From NCBI RefSeq assembly GCF_963674565.1, contig NZ_OY771430.1:4588001-4652000 (forward strand): a DNA stretch of 64,000 nucleotides, read 5' to 3'. Positions 9,591 through 18,016 of this stretch are shown in pieces (the first letter of the stretch is position 1; every line of letters begins with the position of its first letter). Below the pieces are notes generated by a model. The model ran no database searches and was not told the DNA's origin. It was given only the letters and a program-made list of their open reading frames with translations. A program made the position numbers and the translations under genes. This stretch comes from an uncultured Carboxylicivirga sp. (lineage in GTDB: Bacteria; Bacteroidota; Bacteroidia; Bacteroidales; Marinilabiliaceae).

Positions 9591-9927
9591 AGGTTTATAG
9601 ACCTGGTAACTATTACCTCAGATTACTACTTACAACATGTCGTTATAGCCTGTGTTTACAGGAAAATCAGACAAAGTCAAGTGGCTTATTTAACTTAATG
9701 TCATATCATCATACCAATTGTTAATTGAATGTTAGATGAACTTTAAGTGCGAATTTATAACCTGTGGATGATTGTTTGATGATTTGGCTTAATATACAAT
9801 AAATCAGTAAAATAGATCAAAAAGCTACTTAACGAATACTTAAAATTGAATTAATTATCTCTTATCGCCTCTCATGATTGGGTGCCATACTTTTGCTCCT
9901 GTAATTTATTAAGAATTGAGAGGAAAA
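9591..9927 (+). promoter_or_regulatory. 337-bp intergenic region with promoter signals for the TonB receptor
   Basis: No gene is visible. TACTTTTG at 9888-9895 matches the -7 consensus TAnnTTTG and would give a leader of about 25 nt. TTAACG (9829) and TTAAAA (9840) repeat with 11-bp spacing, like the repeat upstream of the phosphate transporter. AGGA lies just before the ATG. No clear -33 box was seen. Confidence 0.4.
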
Positions 9928-12678
9928 ATGAAAAAGCAAATCGTTGCAACCATTGTAATCTTAGTGGCCGTTTTTTCACAGGGGATGGCCCAAACAGGAA
10001 TTTTAAGAGGAAAAATCACAGACAAAGCTACCGGAGAAGAGTTGGTAGGAGCCGCTATAGTTGTGGATGGAACTACTACCGGAACCATTACGAACTTTAT
10101 GGGTGAGTATCAAATGCCTCCGTTGGAAGCTGGTACTTATAATATCCGTGTTCAGTATATCTCTTACGAACCACAAGTGAAACAAGGTGTGGTTATTACA
10201 GCTGATGGAGAGACTGTTTTAGATTTTCAACTGGGTACTGCCGAAATGGATTTGGAAGAAGTACAGGTTGTTGCCAAAGCCAATCGTGAATCGGAGAACT
10301 TTTTGATGCTGGAGCAAAAGAAGGCAGAAGTGATTAAAGAAAGTATTGGTGCCAGTCGTATGTCAGCTCTGGGAGTGTCCGATGCTGAAGATGCTACTTC
10401 AAAAATTTCGGGTGTTGCCCAAAGTGAAGGATCAGGTGATGTATATATTAGAGGATTAGGCGATCGATACTTGTCAACCACAATGAATGGTTTACCTATC
10501 CCGTCTGATGATGTAGAGCGAAAGAACATTGATCTGGATTTGTTTTCAACCAATGTTATCAAGAATATTGGAGTTAGTAAAACATATAGTGTTGAAAACT
10601 ATGCCGATCTTACTTCGGGAGCTGTTGATATTAGTTCCAAAACATTTACAGATAAAGTTAATATAGGTATTTCGGGTGGAGCAAATACTAATGTGCTGTC
10701 AAATGGGGTATATAGTAATTTTTATGGAACTCAAAACCTGAATGATCAGACTCTGGGCTATTATTCATCTCCATATAACACATTAGATGCTGTTCAGTAT
10801 CAAAGTTGGAGTACTGTTAAAAAGAGCATGCCACTCAACTATGGTATTTCTGCAATGGGAGGTAAAAAGGTTAAGTTGTCAGATAAAGATCTTACCATTT
10901 TTGCTACTGTATCTCAATCAGGATCTTCAAGTTACCAGACAGGGTTATTTCAAAGTTACCGAATGAATAACCTTAATAACAGTTATAATGATGTTGAGCA
11001 ATTTCAAACCGAATACAATACAACCGGCTTATTGAATCTTGGTTACGATTTTAATATCAATCATAGTATCAACATCAATAGTTTATTGGTTCATAAAACC
11101 ACTGATCAGTTGTATGAGAGTGGCAGAAATGGTGAAGGTTATGTAAGAGACCAGGATCCACAGGAAGATGGTGCTTTTGTTCGAGACCAAAACCTGAAGC
11201 AAACTACATTACTGATTAATCAGATATTAGGAACTCATAAGTTCGGAGAAAAAGATGAGTTGAAGTGGGCTTTCGGTTACAACAGGGTGGATGCAGAAGA
11301 ACCTAATCGTATTCGTAACCAGGGAAATATTTTATCTGATGGAACATTTGCCTTTGCTTATGTTGGCGATTATCAGCAGAAAAAATCGATGCAAAATATT
11401 GAGGATGGTGAATTAAACGGATTTATCAATAATGAATACTTCTTTGTAAATGAAGACGCTAAGAAGATGAAAATCGATTTTGGAGGAAACTTCAGACAGA
11501 AGAAAAGAGATTTTAATTCTCAGGCTATTGGAGTTTATGCAAGAGGAAGATCTGTTTCATCATTGGATAATGTTGATGAGGTTTTGTTGGATGGAGATTT
11601 GTATGACGATGGTGCCTTAAGAATTAGAGAAGGTAAGCCAGACTTATATAACGGTAAACTATCTGTTTATGCTGGATTTGCAAGCTATGGTTTGGATGTG
11701 AATAAGTTTAGTGCCAATGTGGGTGTAAGATTCGAAGTTGATCAGTTGGATGTGAATTGGGATGTGGCAAATTACGTTGGACGTATTGGAAGTTCTTCTA
11801 ATTCATACAACAATATACTTCCGGCGCTTAATATGAAATATCAATTGTCAGATAAAAGTGCAATCCGTTTTGCTGCCAGTAAAACATTAACCTTACCAGA
11901 GTTTAAAGAGATTGCTCCTTTCGAGTATGTATCACCTACAGGTCGTGTAACAAAAGGTAATCCTGATTTAAAAATTTCTGAAAACTACAATGCAGATCTA
12001 AAATGGGAACTGTTTCCAACACCTGGTCAGTTAATATCTGTTGCCGGTTTCTATAAGATTATTAATGATCCTATTAACCGTGCACAAACCAGAGGATCAT
12101 CAGGTTATTTCTACTTTGCTAATACAGGTGATAAGGCAAATGTATATGGGTTTGAGTTAGAGTCGAGAATTGATCTTATCAAACCTGCTACATCTGACAT
12201 GCCAAAGTTAGACTTAACAGTGAATGTTACTAAAATGTGGTTTAAACAGGATTTATTGGATGAATTCCAGTATTTCAATAAAACAGAATCGGATCTGGAA
12301 GGAGCATCTGAATTAATTTTAAATGGTGCATTAAGCTTTACCAATAATAAGCCTAAGGCATTTATGGCAACTGTATCCGGCAACTATTCTTCTGATAAAG
12401 TTTTTGCTTTAGGTGCACCTGAAAGTTATTCCGGAAGAGAGACTTTGTTTAATAGTGAGATTGTTGAAAAAGGTTTTGTTACACTGGATTTAATCTTAAG
12501 TAAAAAATTATCTGAAAAAATATCATTGAAGTTTACAAGTAAAAACCTGTTAAACCCAAAGGTTGAACAAACCCAATTGATTGTACCAACAAGCGATGAG
12601 CCTGCAAGGACAGAAGTCGTGAGTTCTTACAAAAAAGGAGTTTCGTTGAGCCTTGGATTAAGTATTGATCTAAACTAA
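9928..12678 (+). CDS. TonB-dependent outer-membrane receptor with N-terminal carboxypeptidase-like domain
   Basis: A 916-aa outer-membrane import channel. Start chosen at MKKQIVATIVILVAVF, preceded by AGGA; a TTG four codons upstream is less likely. The signal peptide ends at GMAQ. An Ig-like CarboxypepD_reg domain (about residues 25-110, GILRGKITDKATGEELVGA) is followed by the plug (KESIGASRMSALGVSDAEDATSKI … VYIRGLGDRYLSTTMNG) and a 22-strand-type barrel with a C-terminal beta signal (LSLGLSIDLN). TonB-powered import of a substrate too large or rare for porins is expected. It is co-directional with the next lipoprotein gene (29 bp apart), and the two probably form an outer-membrane complex. 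The phosphate genes upstream suggest a phosphate-related cargo (inference). Confidence 0.9.
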   Translation: MKKQIVATIVILVAVFSQGMAQTGILRGKITDKATGEELVGAAIVVDGTTTGTITNFMGEYQMPPLEAGTYNIRVQYISYEPQVKQGVVITADGETVLDFQLGTAEMDLEEVQVVAKANRESENFLMLEQKKAEVIKESIGASRMSALGVSDAEDATSKISGVAQSEGSGDVYIRGLGDRYLSTTMNGLPIPSDDVERKNIDLDLFSTNVIKNIGVSKTYSVENYADLTSGAVDISSKTFTDKVNIGISGGANTNVLSNGVYSNFYGTQNLNDQTLGYYSSPYNTLDAVQYQSWSTVKKSMPLNYGISAMGGKKVKLSDKDLTIFATVSQSGSSSYQTGLFQSYRMNNLNNSYNDVEQFQTEYNTTGLLNLGYDFNINHSININSLLVHKTTDQLYESGRNGEGYVRDQDPQEDGAFVRDQNLKQTTLLINQILGTHKFGEKDELKWAFGYNRVDAEEPNRIRNQGNILSDGTFAFAYVGDYQQKKSMQNIEDGELNGFINNEYFFVNEDAKKMKIDFGGNFRQKKRDFNSQAIGVYARGRSVSSLDNVDEVLLDGDLYDDGALRIREGKPDLYNGKLSVYAGFASYGLDVNKFSANVGVRFEVDQLDVNWDVANYVGRIGSSSNSYNNILPALNMKYQLSDKSAIRFAASKTLTLPEFKEIAPFEYVSPTGRVTKGNPDLKISENYNADLKWELFPTPGQLISVAGFYKIINDPINRAQTRGSSGYFYFANTGDKANVYGFELESRIDLIKPATSDMPKLDLTVNVTKMWFKQDLLDEFQYFNKTESDLEGASELILNGALSFTNNKPKAFMATVSGNYSSDKVFALGAPESYSGRETLFNSEIVEKGFVTLDLILSKKLSEKISLKFTSKNLLNPKVEQTQLIVPTSDEPARTEVVSSYKKGVSLSLGLSIDLN

Positions 12679-12707
12679 TTGTTAAAAATAATTGAACGTC
12701 CTAAAAA

Positions 12708-14726
12708 ATGGAAAAAATGAAAAAATTTGCTCTTAAAGTATTGGCATTAGCTGCAATAGCTGCGCCTTTGTTTTCAAGTTGTGACGATAACAATAACCCT
12801 GTTCCGTCAAAAGATGAAGTAATCGAAAATTTAGAAAGTGGAGTGATGGAAGGTACACTTAATGAAGACTACACACTTTCAATGTCGCAATATCAGTTGA
12901 CAGGTGCTTTCATAATCTCTGAAGGAGTTACATTAACCATTCCAGAAGGAACTCAGATTGTTGCTGAAGCTGGCGGTACAGAAGTATATGTTGCTGTTTT
13001 AATGGGTGGTAAAATCAAAATTAACGGTACTGCTTCAAATCCTGTTATAATGTCTTCTCCAAACGCTGTTCCAGGTGACTGGGGTGGTTTAACTCTATGT
13101 GGAAAAGGTGTTTCTACTTCAGGAGCTAATTCAACAGCAGAAGTAGGTGGTTTTATTTATGGCGGTGATGATAATACAGATAGCTCAGGTAGTATCGAAT
13201 ATTTGGTAATTAAAGGTACCGGTGCTCAAATCAACGAAGAGTCACAATATAACGGGGTATCATTTTACACAGTTGGTTCTGGTACCACTGTAAATAACCT
13301 TGCTGTTATTAATGGTTCAGATGATGGAGTAGAGTTTTTTGGTGGAGCTGTTGAGGTAACCAATATTTTCCTTCAAAATAATGAAGATGATGCTATCGAC
13401 TGGACTGAAGGATGGAGTGGATCTGTAACCAATGCTTATATTGAGCATACAATTGAAGGTTTCTCTACCGCATTTGAAGGAGACAAAGAGAACAATAATC
13501 CAACTTTTACAAATATTACAGCTATTTCTACTACTGGAGGAACAGCTTTACAATTCAAGTCTGTTTCTGGTGGTACCATTACAGGTTTATACTTAAGTGG
13601 ATATGCAGTTGATTTGGATATGAAAGATGGTGGTGAATTGTCAGCTGTTCAAATTCAGGGAGCAGATGCCGATGCCACATTAATAGTGGATGAAACACAT
13701 AAATATCTTCTTAATTCGGGTAAAGATGCTCAGCCATTGGATATCTCAGGATGGACATGGATTGATGCTGAAGTTGCTGAAGTAGTGGAATTGAATGGTG
13801 AAGTAACTGGTGATGTAACTTTAGATGCTTCTAAGTATTATCGTTTATCAGGTGCATACATTGTGCAGGATGGTGCTAAATTAACTATTCCTGAAGGAAC
13901 TAAAATTCATGCTGATGCTGGAGGAACTGAAGTTTATATTGCTGTATTAATGGGTGGTCAAATCGACATTCAAGGTACCAATACTAACCCGGTTATTTTG
14001 TCATCTGCAGATGCTAATCCTGGCGATTGGGGTGGATTAACTATTTGTGGTAAAGGTGTTACTACTTCAGGTGCGAATTCAGTTGCCGAGGTTGGTGGAT
14101 TTGTATATGGTGGAAATGACAATACTGATAATTCAGGTTCAATAACATACTTGGTTATCAAAGGTACAGGTGCTCAAATTAACGAAGAGTCTCAGTATAA
14201 CGGAGTTTCATTATATGCTGTTGGATCAGGAACAACATTGGAAAACATTGCAGTTATTAACGGTGCTGATGATGGTGTTGAGTTCTTTGGTGGTGCAGCA
14301 AAAGTTACCAATATATACCTTGAAAATAACGAGGATGACGCTGTTGATTGGACTGAAGGCTGGAGTGGAGGTATTGTGAATACCTATATCTCACATACTA
14401 TTGAAGGTTTTTCAACTGCTTTTGAAGGAGATAAAGAGAATAACAATCCTACATTTGAGAATGTAACAGCTATTTGTACAACTTCTGGTACAGGACTTCA
14501 ATTTAAATCTGTTTCAGGAGGTACCATTACAGGTTTACATATGGAAGGATACACTGTTGATTTAGATATGAAAGATAGTGGTGATTTGGCAAATGTTCAG
14601 ATTAATGGAGCGGCAGCCGACGCAACCCTTATTTCTGGTGAAACACATAAATATACATTAAATTCTGGTAAAGACTCTAATGCTATTGATATCTCAGGAT
14701 GGACATGGATTAGTGCTTCATTCTAA
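12708..14726 (+). CDS. Large surface-type lipoprotein with two-fold internal duplication (beta-helix-like)
   Basis: A 672-aa lipoprotein: signal peptide with lipobox LFSSC (Cys25), a short linker, then two homologous halves of about 310 aa (residues about 45-352 and 358-672). Each half opens with a YxLxGA(F/Y)I segment, contains LTIPEGT, AVLMGG, GDWGGLT, EVGGF, DDGVEFFGGA, DWTEGWSG and IEGFSTAFEGDKENNNPTF, and closes with ISGWTWI. The Gly/Asn/Thr-rich short beta-strand rhythm suggests a right-handed parallel beta-helix. I do not recognise an enzyme active site. It is paired with the TonB receptor 29 bp upstream and ends at a terminator, so a substrate-binding or capture role on the cell surface is likely. 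Function is unknown. Confidence 0.85.
   Translation: MEKMKKFALKVLALAAIAAPLFSSCDDNNNPVPSKDEVIENLESGVMEGTLNEDYTLSMSQYQLTGAFIISEGVTLTIPEGTQIVAEAGGTEVYVAVLMGGKIKINGTASNPVIMSSPNAVPGDWGGLTLCGKGVSTSGANSTAEVGGFIYGGDDNTDSSGSIEYLVIKGTGAQINEESQYNGVSFYTVGSGTTVNNLAVINGSDDGVEFFGGAVEVTNIFLQNNEDDAIDWTEGWSGSVTNAYIEHTIEGFSTAFEGDKENNNPTFTNITAISTTGGTALQFKSVSGGTITGLYLSGYAVDLDMKDGGELSAVQIQGADADATLIVDETHKYLLNSGKDAQPLDISGWTWIDAEVAEVVELNGEVTGDVTLDASKYYRLSGAYIVQDGAKLTIPEGTKIHADAGGTEVYIAVLMGGQIDIQGTNTNPVILSSADANPGDWGGLTICGKGVTTSGANSVAEVGGFVYGGNDNTDNSGSITYLVIKGTGAQINEESQYNGVSLYAVGSGTTLENIAVINGADDGVEFFGGAAKVTNIYLENNEDDAVDWTEGWSGGIVNTYISHTIEGFSTAFEGDKENNNPTFENVTAICTTSGTGLQFKSVSGGTITGLHMEGYTVDLDMKDSGDLANVQINGAAADATLISGETHKYTLNSGKDSNAIDISGWTWISASF
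12840..14726 (+). repeat. Tandem intragenic duplication, two units of about 920-950 bp
   Basis: Unit 1 is about 12840-13764 and unit 2 about 13779-14726. Protein identity is high and collinear, while the DNA has diverged mostly at silent positions. This suggests an old duplication kept under selection. Confidence 0.85.
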
Positions 14727-14751
14727 GAGATAAATTATAAAGTATAATTGA

Positions 14752-14782
14752 GCGGCAGGATTTAATTCTGTCGCTTTTTTTT
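14752..14782 (+). terminator. Intrinsic terminator after the duplicated lipoprotein gene
   Basis: A 9-bp RNA stem with two G-U pairs (GCGGCAGGA / TTCTGTCGC, loop TTTAA) is followed by eight T. It ends the TonB receptor-lipoprotein unit. Confidence 0.88.
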
Positions 14783-14832
14783 GCTTAAAAAGCAGGTTAT
14801 AAAAATTTTAACAACTATTTAAGACAAGAAGG

Positions 14833-14863
14833 TTTGATTTAAGAGGGTATTCTTTTACTTTAG
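14833..14863 (+). promoter_or_regulatory. Promoter of the DUF4395 gene
   Basis: TTTG (14833-14836) and TACTTTAG (14856-14863, one mismatch to TAnnTTTG) are separated by 19 bp, the usual spacing for the Bacteroidota primary sigma factor. The ATG lies 25 bp downstream. Confidence 0.5.
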
Positions 14864-14887
14864 CAAATTCACTTAATCATTAACTTT

Positions 14888-15547
14888 ATGAGTCAGTTTG
14901 GACAAAATGTAGAAGGTTATACAATACCTGTTTTAAACGAACGTGAGATCAGAGCATCAGCTGGTTTACTTTTTTTATTTGCTTTTATATCAATAATGAC
15001 AGCCATATTTAAAGGAGAAATGTTTCTGCTTAAATATTTCATTATTGGTTTTCTTCTTGATTTTGGTATCCGTTTGTTTATTAATCCACGATATGCTCCC
15101 ATGTTAATTATCGGAAGATTGATTGTTAGTAATCAGGTACCCGAATATGTTGGAGCAAAGCAAAAAAAGTTTGCCTGGAATATCGGATTTGCTTTAGCAG
15201 TTATAATGCTGGGTTTAATTGTTATTTTAAATTCATACAGTATTATTACCGGACTCATTTGCCTGATCTGTTTAATCTTTTTATTCTTTGAGTCGGCTTT
15301 TGGAATTTGTTTGGGATGTCTTTTCTATAAGTGGGTTTATAAAGAAAAGGCCCAGTATTGTCCGGGCGAAGTGTGTGAGGTGAAAGATCGTCAGCCGATT
15401 CAGAAAACACCATTTACACATTTTATTATACTTATAGGATTTATTGGTTTTATTACTGCTTCAGCCTATTTGTTTAATGACACTTTCAAAGAAAAGCCGC
15501 GTGACTTGTGGGAAATAATGGATGAAAAGCTAGCTGATAAAAACTAA
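14888..15547 (+). CDS. DUF4395 family integral membrane protein
   Basis: A 219-aa inner-membrane protein with about five hydrophobic segments, two near residues 25-60, two near 95-145 and one near 175-195. The cysteine-bearing motif FGICLGCLFY and the segment YCPGEVC are typical of DUF4395 proteins. The family's function is not established; members often sit near thioredoxin-like or rhodanese proteins, and the paired cysteines suggest redox or thiol chemistry in the membrane (inference). It appears to be a single-gene transcript with its own promoter just upstream and a hairpin 49 bp after the stop. Confidence 0.8.
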   Translation: MSQFGQNVEGYTIPVLNEREIRASAGLLFLFAFISIMTAIFKGEMFLLKYFIIGFLLDFGIRLFINPRYAPMLIIGRLIVSNQVPEYVGAKQKKFAWNIGFALAVIMLGLIVILNSYSIITGLICLICLIFLFFESAFGICLGCLFYKWVYKEKAQYCPGEVCEVKDRQPIQKTPFTHFIILIGFIGFITASAYLFNDTFKEKPRDLWEIMDEKLADKN

Positions 15548-16032
15548 ACATCAGAGATATTCACCACAAATGATTGTTTCAGAAATACCCCCCCTAGGTC
15601 TGCCCCGAATAAATGACCTTTTTTCTGTAAGCAGTTATTTGTGGTTTTTTTAGGGGTATCATCAAAGTTGTAAAATATTGCATGATAGTCATTTTTCTAT
15701 TTCCATTAGGCTAACTTTCTGCTTCAGTCTGTAAGTTTCAATGTGATAATAGTTAAGGTTACTATGCACATATTCATGATTTCATATAACGTGGAGCATG
15801 AGATTAACGAAATTGATTACTTCTAATGTAACTTCTCTTTAAATCTTTAAAGCGGATGCGATCCATTGAATTTTTATTCTGTCACATCTTGTATTGTATA
15901 AATTGTTCAGTTGTTGATTCATTAATTAATCTTTCTTCGCATAGATGCATTTCACTTCTTAACCCAAGTCAATGAAAACGAAGTTCACTCAAGTTAACTT
16001 TGTTACGATAATCATTCACAAAAAGTAGAATT
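15548..16032. other. 485-bp intergenic region with possible pseudoknot-forming inverted repeats
   Basis: No coding frame is convincing. Two interleaved inverted repeats occur: CCACAAAT (15564-15571) with ATTTGTGG (15637-15644), and ATACCCC…CTA (15585-15596) with TAGGGGTAT (15651-15659). Their order A-B-A'-B' would give a pseudoknot. Between them AGGTC/GACCT (15596-15619) followed by T6 may act as terminator for the DUF4395 gene. The right part carries the 48-bp upstream element listed separately. Confidence 0.4.
15955..16002 (+). promoter_or_regulatory. 48-bp upstream element, copy 1 (MDR gene)
   Basis: It opens with CTTCTTAACCCAAGTCAATG and ends with ACTTTG. The same 20-mer and the same 48-bp spacing to ACTTTG recur at 16986-17033. 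TAACTTTG at 15995-16002 matches the -7 consensus TAnnTTTG. It is likely a promoter with an upstream activator site, 31 bp before the ATG. Confidence 0.5.
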
Positions 16033-16965
16033 ATGAAAGCGATTGAATGTTTAAAGTACGGAAGCTATGAGAACTTAGTTTTAACTGAATTTAAAAAGCC
16101 AACACCAAAAGATAATGAGGTCCTCATAAAGATACATGCTACATCCGTTACAACCAGCGATGTGCTTATTCGTGGATTAAAAGCATCACCAGTTGCCAGA
16201 TTTATTGTACAATTAATTTTCGGCTTTGGAAAACCAAGAAATCCAATATTAGGCATGGTTACTTCTGGTGTTATTGAAAGTAAAGGGAAAGGGGTGTCTT
16301 CATTTAATATTGGAGATGAGGTATTTGCTTATGGATCTGTTTCGCCAACAAAGCGCCATTTTGGTTCATATGCTGAATATATATGTTTGCCTGAGGATTG
16401 GAATCTTGCTCATAAACCTTCAAATATCAGTTTTCAGGAGGCGGCTGCTATACCTTACGGTGGTTTACTTGCTTCTCATTTGTTGAGTAAATTAAACATT
16501 ACCACAGGTGATAAAGTTTTAATTTATGGTGCGTCAGGAAGTATTGGCACAATGATGATTCAATTGGCAAAACTTGCAGGTGCTCATGTAACCAGTGTAT
16601 GCAGCAGGAGCAATTTCGAATTAGTCAAATCTCTGGGTAGCGACGGGATGATTGATTATTCAGCAGAAAATGCGGCCTTACAACTGGAAACTTATAAATA
16701 TGTAATTGACGCTGTTGGAAACACTAAATCGTCAGAATTGAAAGAGAAAAGTAAAAAAGCACTTACTGCAGACGGGAAATATATTTCTATTGATCATGGA
16801 ACACCTTTAACTCCGAGGGACGCATTTCTAAAATTAAAATCATTGACTGAACAAAATAAAATTAAACCTGTAATCGACCGTATCTATCCTTTGGAGCAAA
16901 TAGCCGAAGCACATAAATACGTGGAGAAAGGCCACAAAAGAGGAAACGTGGTAATAACTATTTAG
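16033..16965 (+). CDS. Zinc-independent MDR alcohol dehydrogenase / quinone oxidoreductase-like protein
   Basis: A 310-aa cytosolic NAD(P)H-dependent oxidoreductase of the medium-chain dehydrogenase superfamily. The GroES-like domain (residues 1-120) lacks the zinc-ligand cysteines of classical alcohol dehydrogenases. The Rossmann domain has the nucleotide motif VLIYGASGSIGTMMIQLAK (about 155-175), and the end YPLEQIAEAHKYVEKGHKRGNVVITI is typical of quinone oxidoreductases that reduce reactive enones or quinones. It shares a nearly identical upstream element with the CPBP gene that follows 105 bp later, so the two are probably co-regulated from separate promoters. The substrate is unknown. 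Confidence 0.88.
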   Translation: MKAIECLKYGSYENLVLTEFKKPTPKDNEVLIKIHATSVTTSDVLIRGLKASPVARFIVQLIFGFGKPRNPILGMVTSGVIESKGKGVSSFNIGDEVFAYGSVSPTKRHFGSYAEYICLPEDWNLAHKPSNISFQEAAAIPYGGLLASHLLSKLNITTGDKVLIYGASGSIGTMMIQLAKLAGAHVTSVCSRSNFELVKSLGSDGMIDYSAENAALQLETYKYVIDAVGNTKSSELKEKSKKALTADGKYISIDHGTPLTPRDAFLKLKSLTEQNKIKPVIDRIYPLEQIAEAHKYVEKGHKRGNVVITI

Positions 16966-16985
16966 TTGAACTATATTGTATTTCT

Positions 16986-17033
16986 CTTCTTAACCCAAGT
17001 CAATGGAATTTGAATCCACTATCACGAACTTTG
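16986..17033 (+). promoter_or_regulatory. 48-bp upstream element, copy 2 (CPBP gene)
   Basis: Same 20-bp head as copy 1, with CACT and ACTTTG at the same distances. GAACTTTG differs from the -7 consensus at its first base. The ATG follows 36 bp later. Confidence 0.5.
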
Positions 17034-17069
17034 CTAAGAAATCTTCATCAAACGAACAAAATATAAAAC

Positions 17070-17927
17070 ATGGTACTTGAAAATTTATCAGAACGCAGAA
17101 AAACATGGAAAACAATTTTTTCATTTGTCGCGATTGTTACAGTTCTAAGTTCGTTTTTTCATTATGCAATTGTGAATTTATACCCTTCAAGTATATATAT
17201 TGGAGGTTTGATGTGGTCTCCAGCCATTGCTGCAATCATTACTTTGAAACTAAATAAACGACCTGTTTCATCCCTAAATTGGAATTGGGGAAATTGGAAA
17301 TATATTCGACTATCATATATTGTTCCTGCATTGTATGGTATCATCACTTATCTGCTAATCTGGATATTTGGTTTAGGGGAAATAGCCAACAAAGAAACAA
17401 TAACAGAGTGGGCAAAAGATATTGGTTTAATTGGAATAGGAACGTTAAACTCAACTTCGATTATATTTATAGCCATTATTTTATTAGGCACTGTTGAAGT
17501 AATCAGATCAGCAGCAACAACTTTAGGTGAAGAAATCGGATGGCGGGGATTTTTTATTTATGAATTAAGAAAAGTACTTTCCTTTACCGGTGTTTCTGTT
17601 TTCAGTGGAGTTATTTGGGCTACCTGGCACTGGCCGGTAATTGTATATTATGGCGAAAATGTGTTCGTGGAACTAGCTTCGTTTTATGTGGTGATTATAT
17701 CCATGTCATTTATGATGACCTACTACACTTTTAAATCCAATAGTTTATGGCCGGCTGTACTATTTCATGCCGTAAGCAATGTGTATATTCAAAAAATACT
17801 GCCTGAATTAACCATTAAAAGCGAAGGAACTGAATATTGGCTTGGCGAAAATGGAGTTATGTTTGCAATAGTTACCTGTGTTTTCGGTATTTACTTTTGG
17901 AGAAAAGGAAAAAAAGAAAAAATGTAA
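17070..17927 (+). CDS. CPBP (CAAX/Rce1-like) family intramembrane metalloprotease
   Basis: A 285-aa polytopic membrane protein with about seven or eight hydrophobic helices. The ABI/CPBP motifs are present: LGEEIGWRGFFIYEL (motif 1, paired Glu plus Arg), WATWHWPVIVYYG (motif 2, His) and LFHAVSN (motif 3, His/Asn), which form the metal-binding site. Bacterial members are linked to bacteriocin immunity or membrane protein processing, but no bacteriocin gene is visible here. It shares its upstream element with the MDR gene. The hydrophobic profile and motif order are intact, so it is probably an active protease. Confidence 0.88.
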   Translation: MVLENLSERRKTWKTIFSFVAIVTVLSSFFHYAIVNLYPSSIYIGGLMWSPAIAAIITLKLNKRPVSSLNWNWGNWKYIRLSYIVPALYGIITYLLIWIFGLGEIANKETITEWAKDIGLIGIGTLNSTSIIFIAIILLGTVEVIRSAATTLGEEIGWRGFFIYELRKVLSFTGVSVFSGVIWATWHWPVIVYYGENVFVELASFYVVIISMSFMMTYYTFKSNSLWPAVLFHAVSNVYIQKILPELTIKSEGTEYWLGENGVMFAIVTCVFGIYFWRKGKKEKM

Positions 17928-18016
17928 AGAGCAACCAACCGCATACTAGATACAAGGAGATATATGGTCTGATATCTTGTACATTAGTTTGGGTTAAAAA
18001 TTAAAAAGATATAAAA
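17928..18016 (+). promoter_or_regulatory. Spacer upstream of the S41 gene with inverted TTAACCCAA motif
   Basis: TTGGGTTAA at 17989-17997 is the reverse complement of the TTAACCCAA core of the 48-bp elements upstream of the two preceding genes. It lies 19 bp before the ATG. Shared regulation is only a suggestion. Confidence 0.25.
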
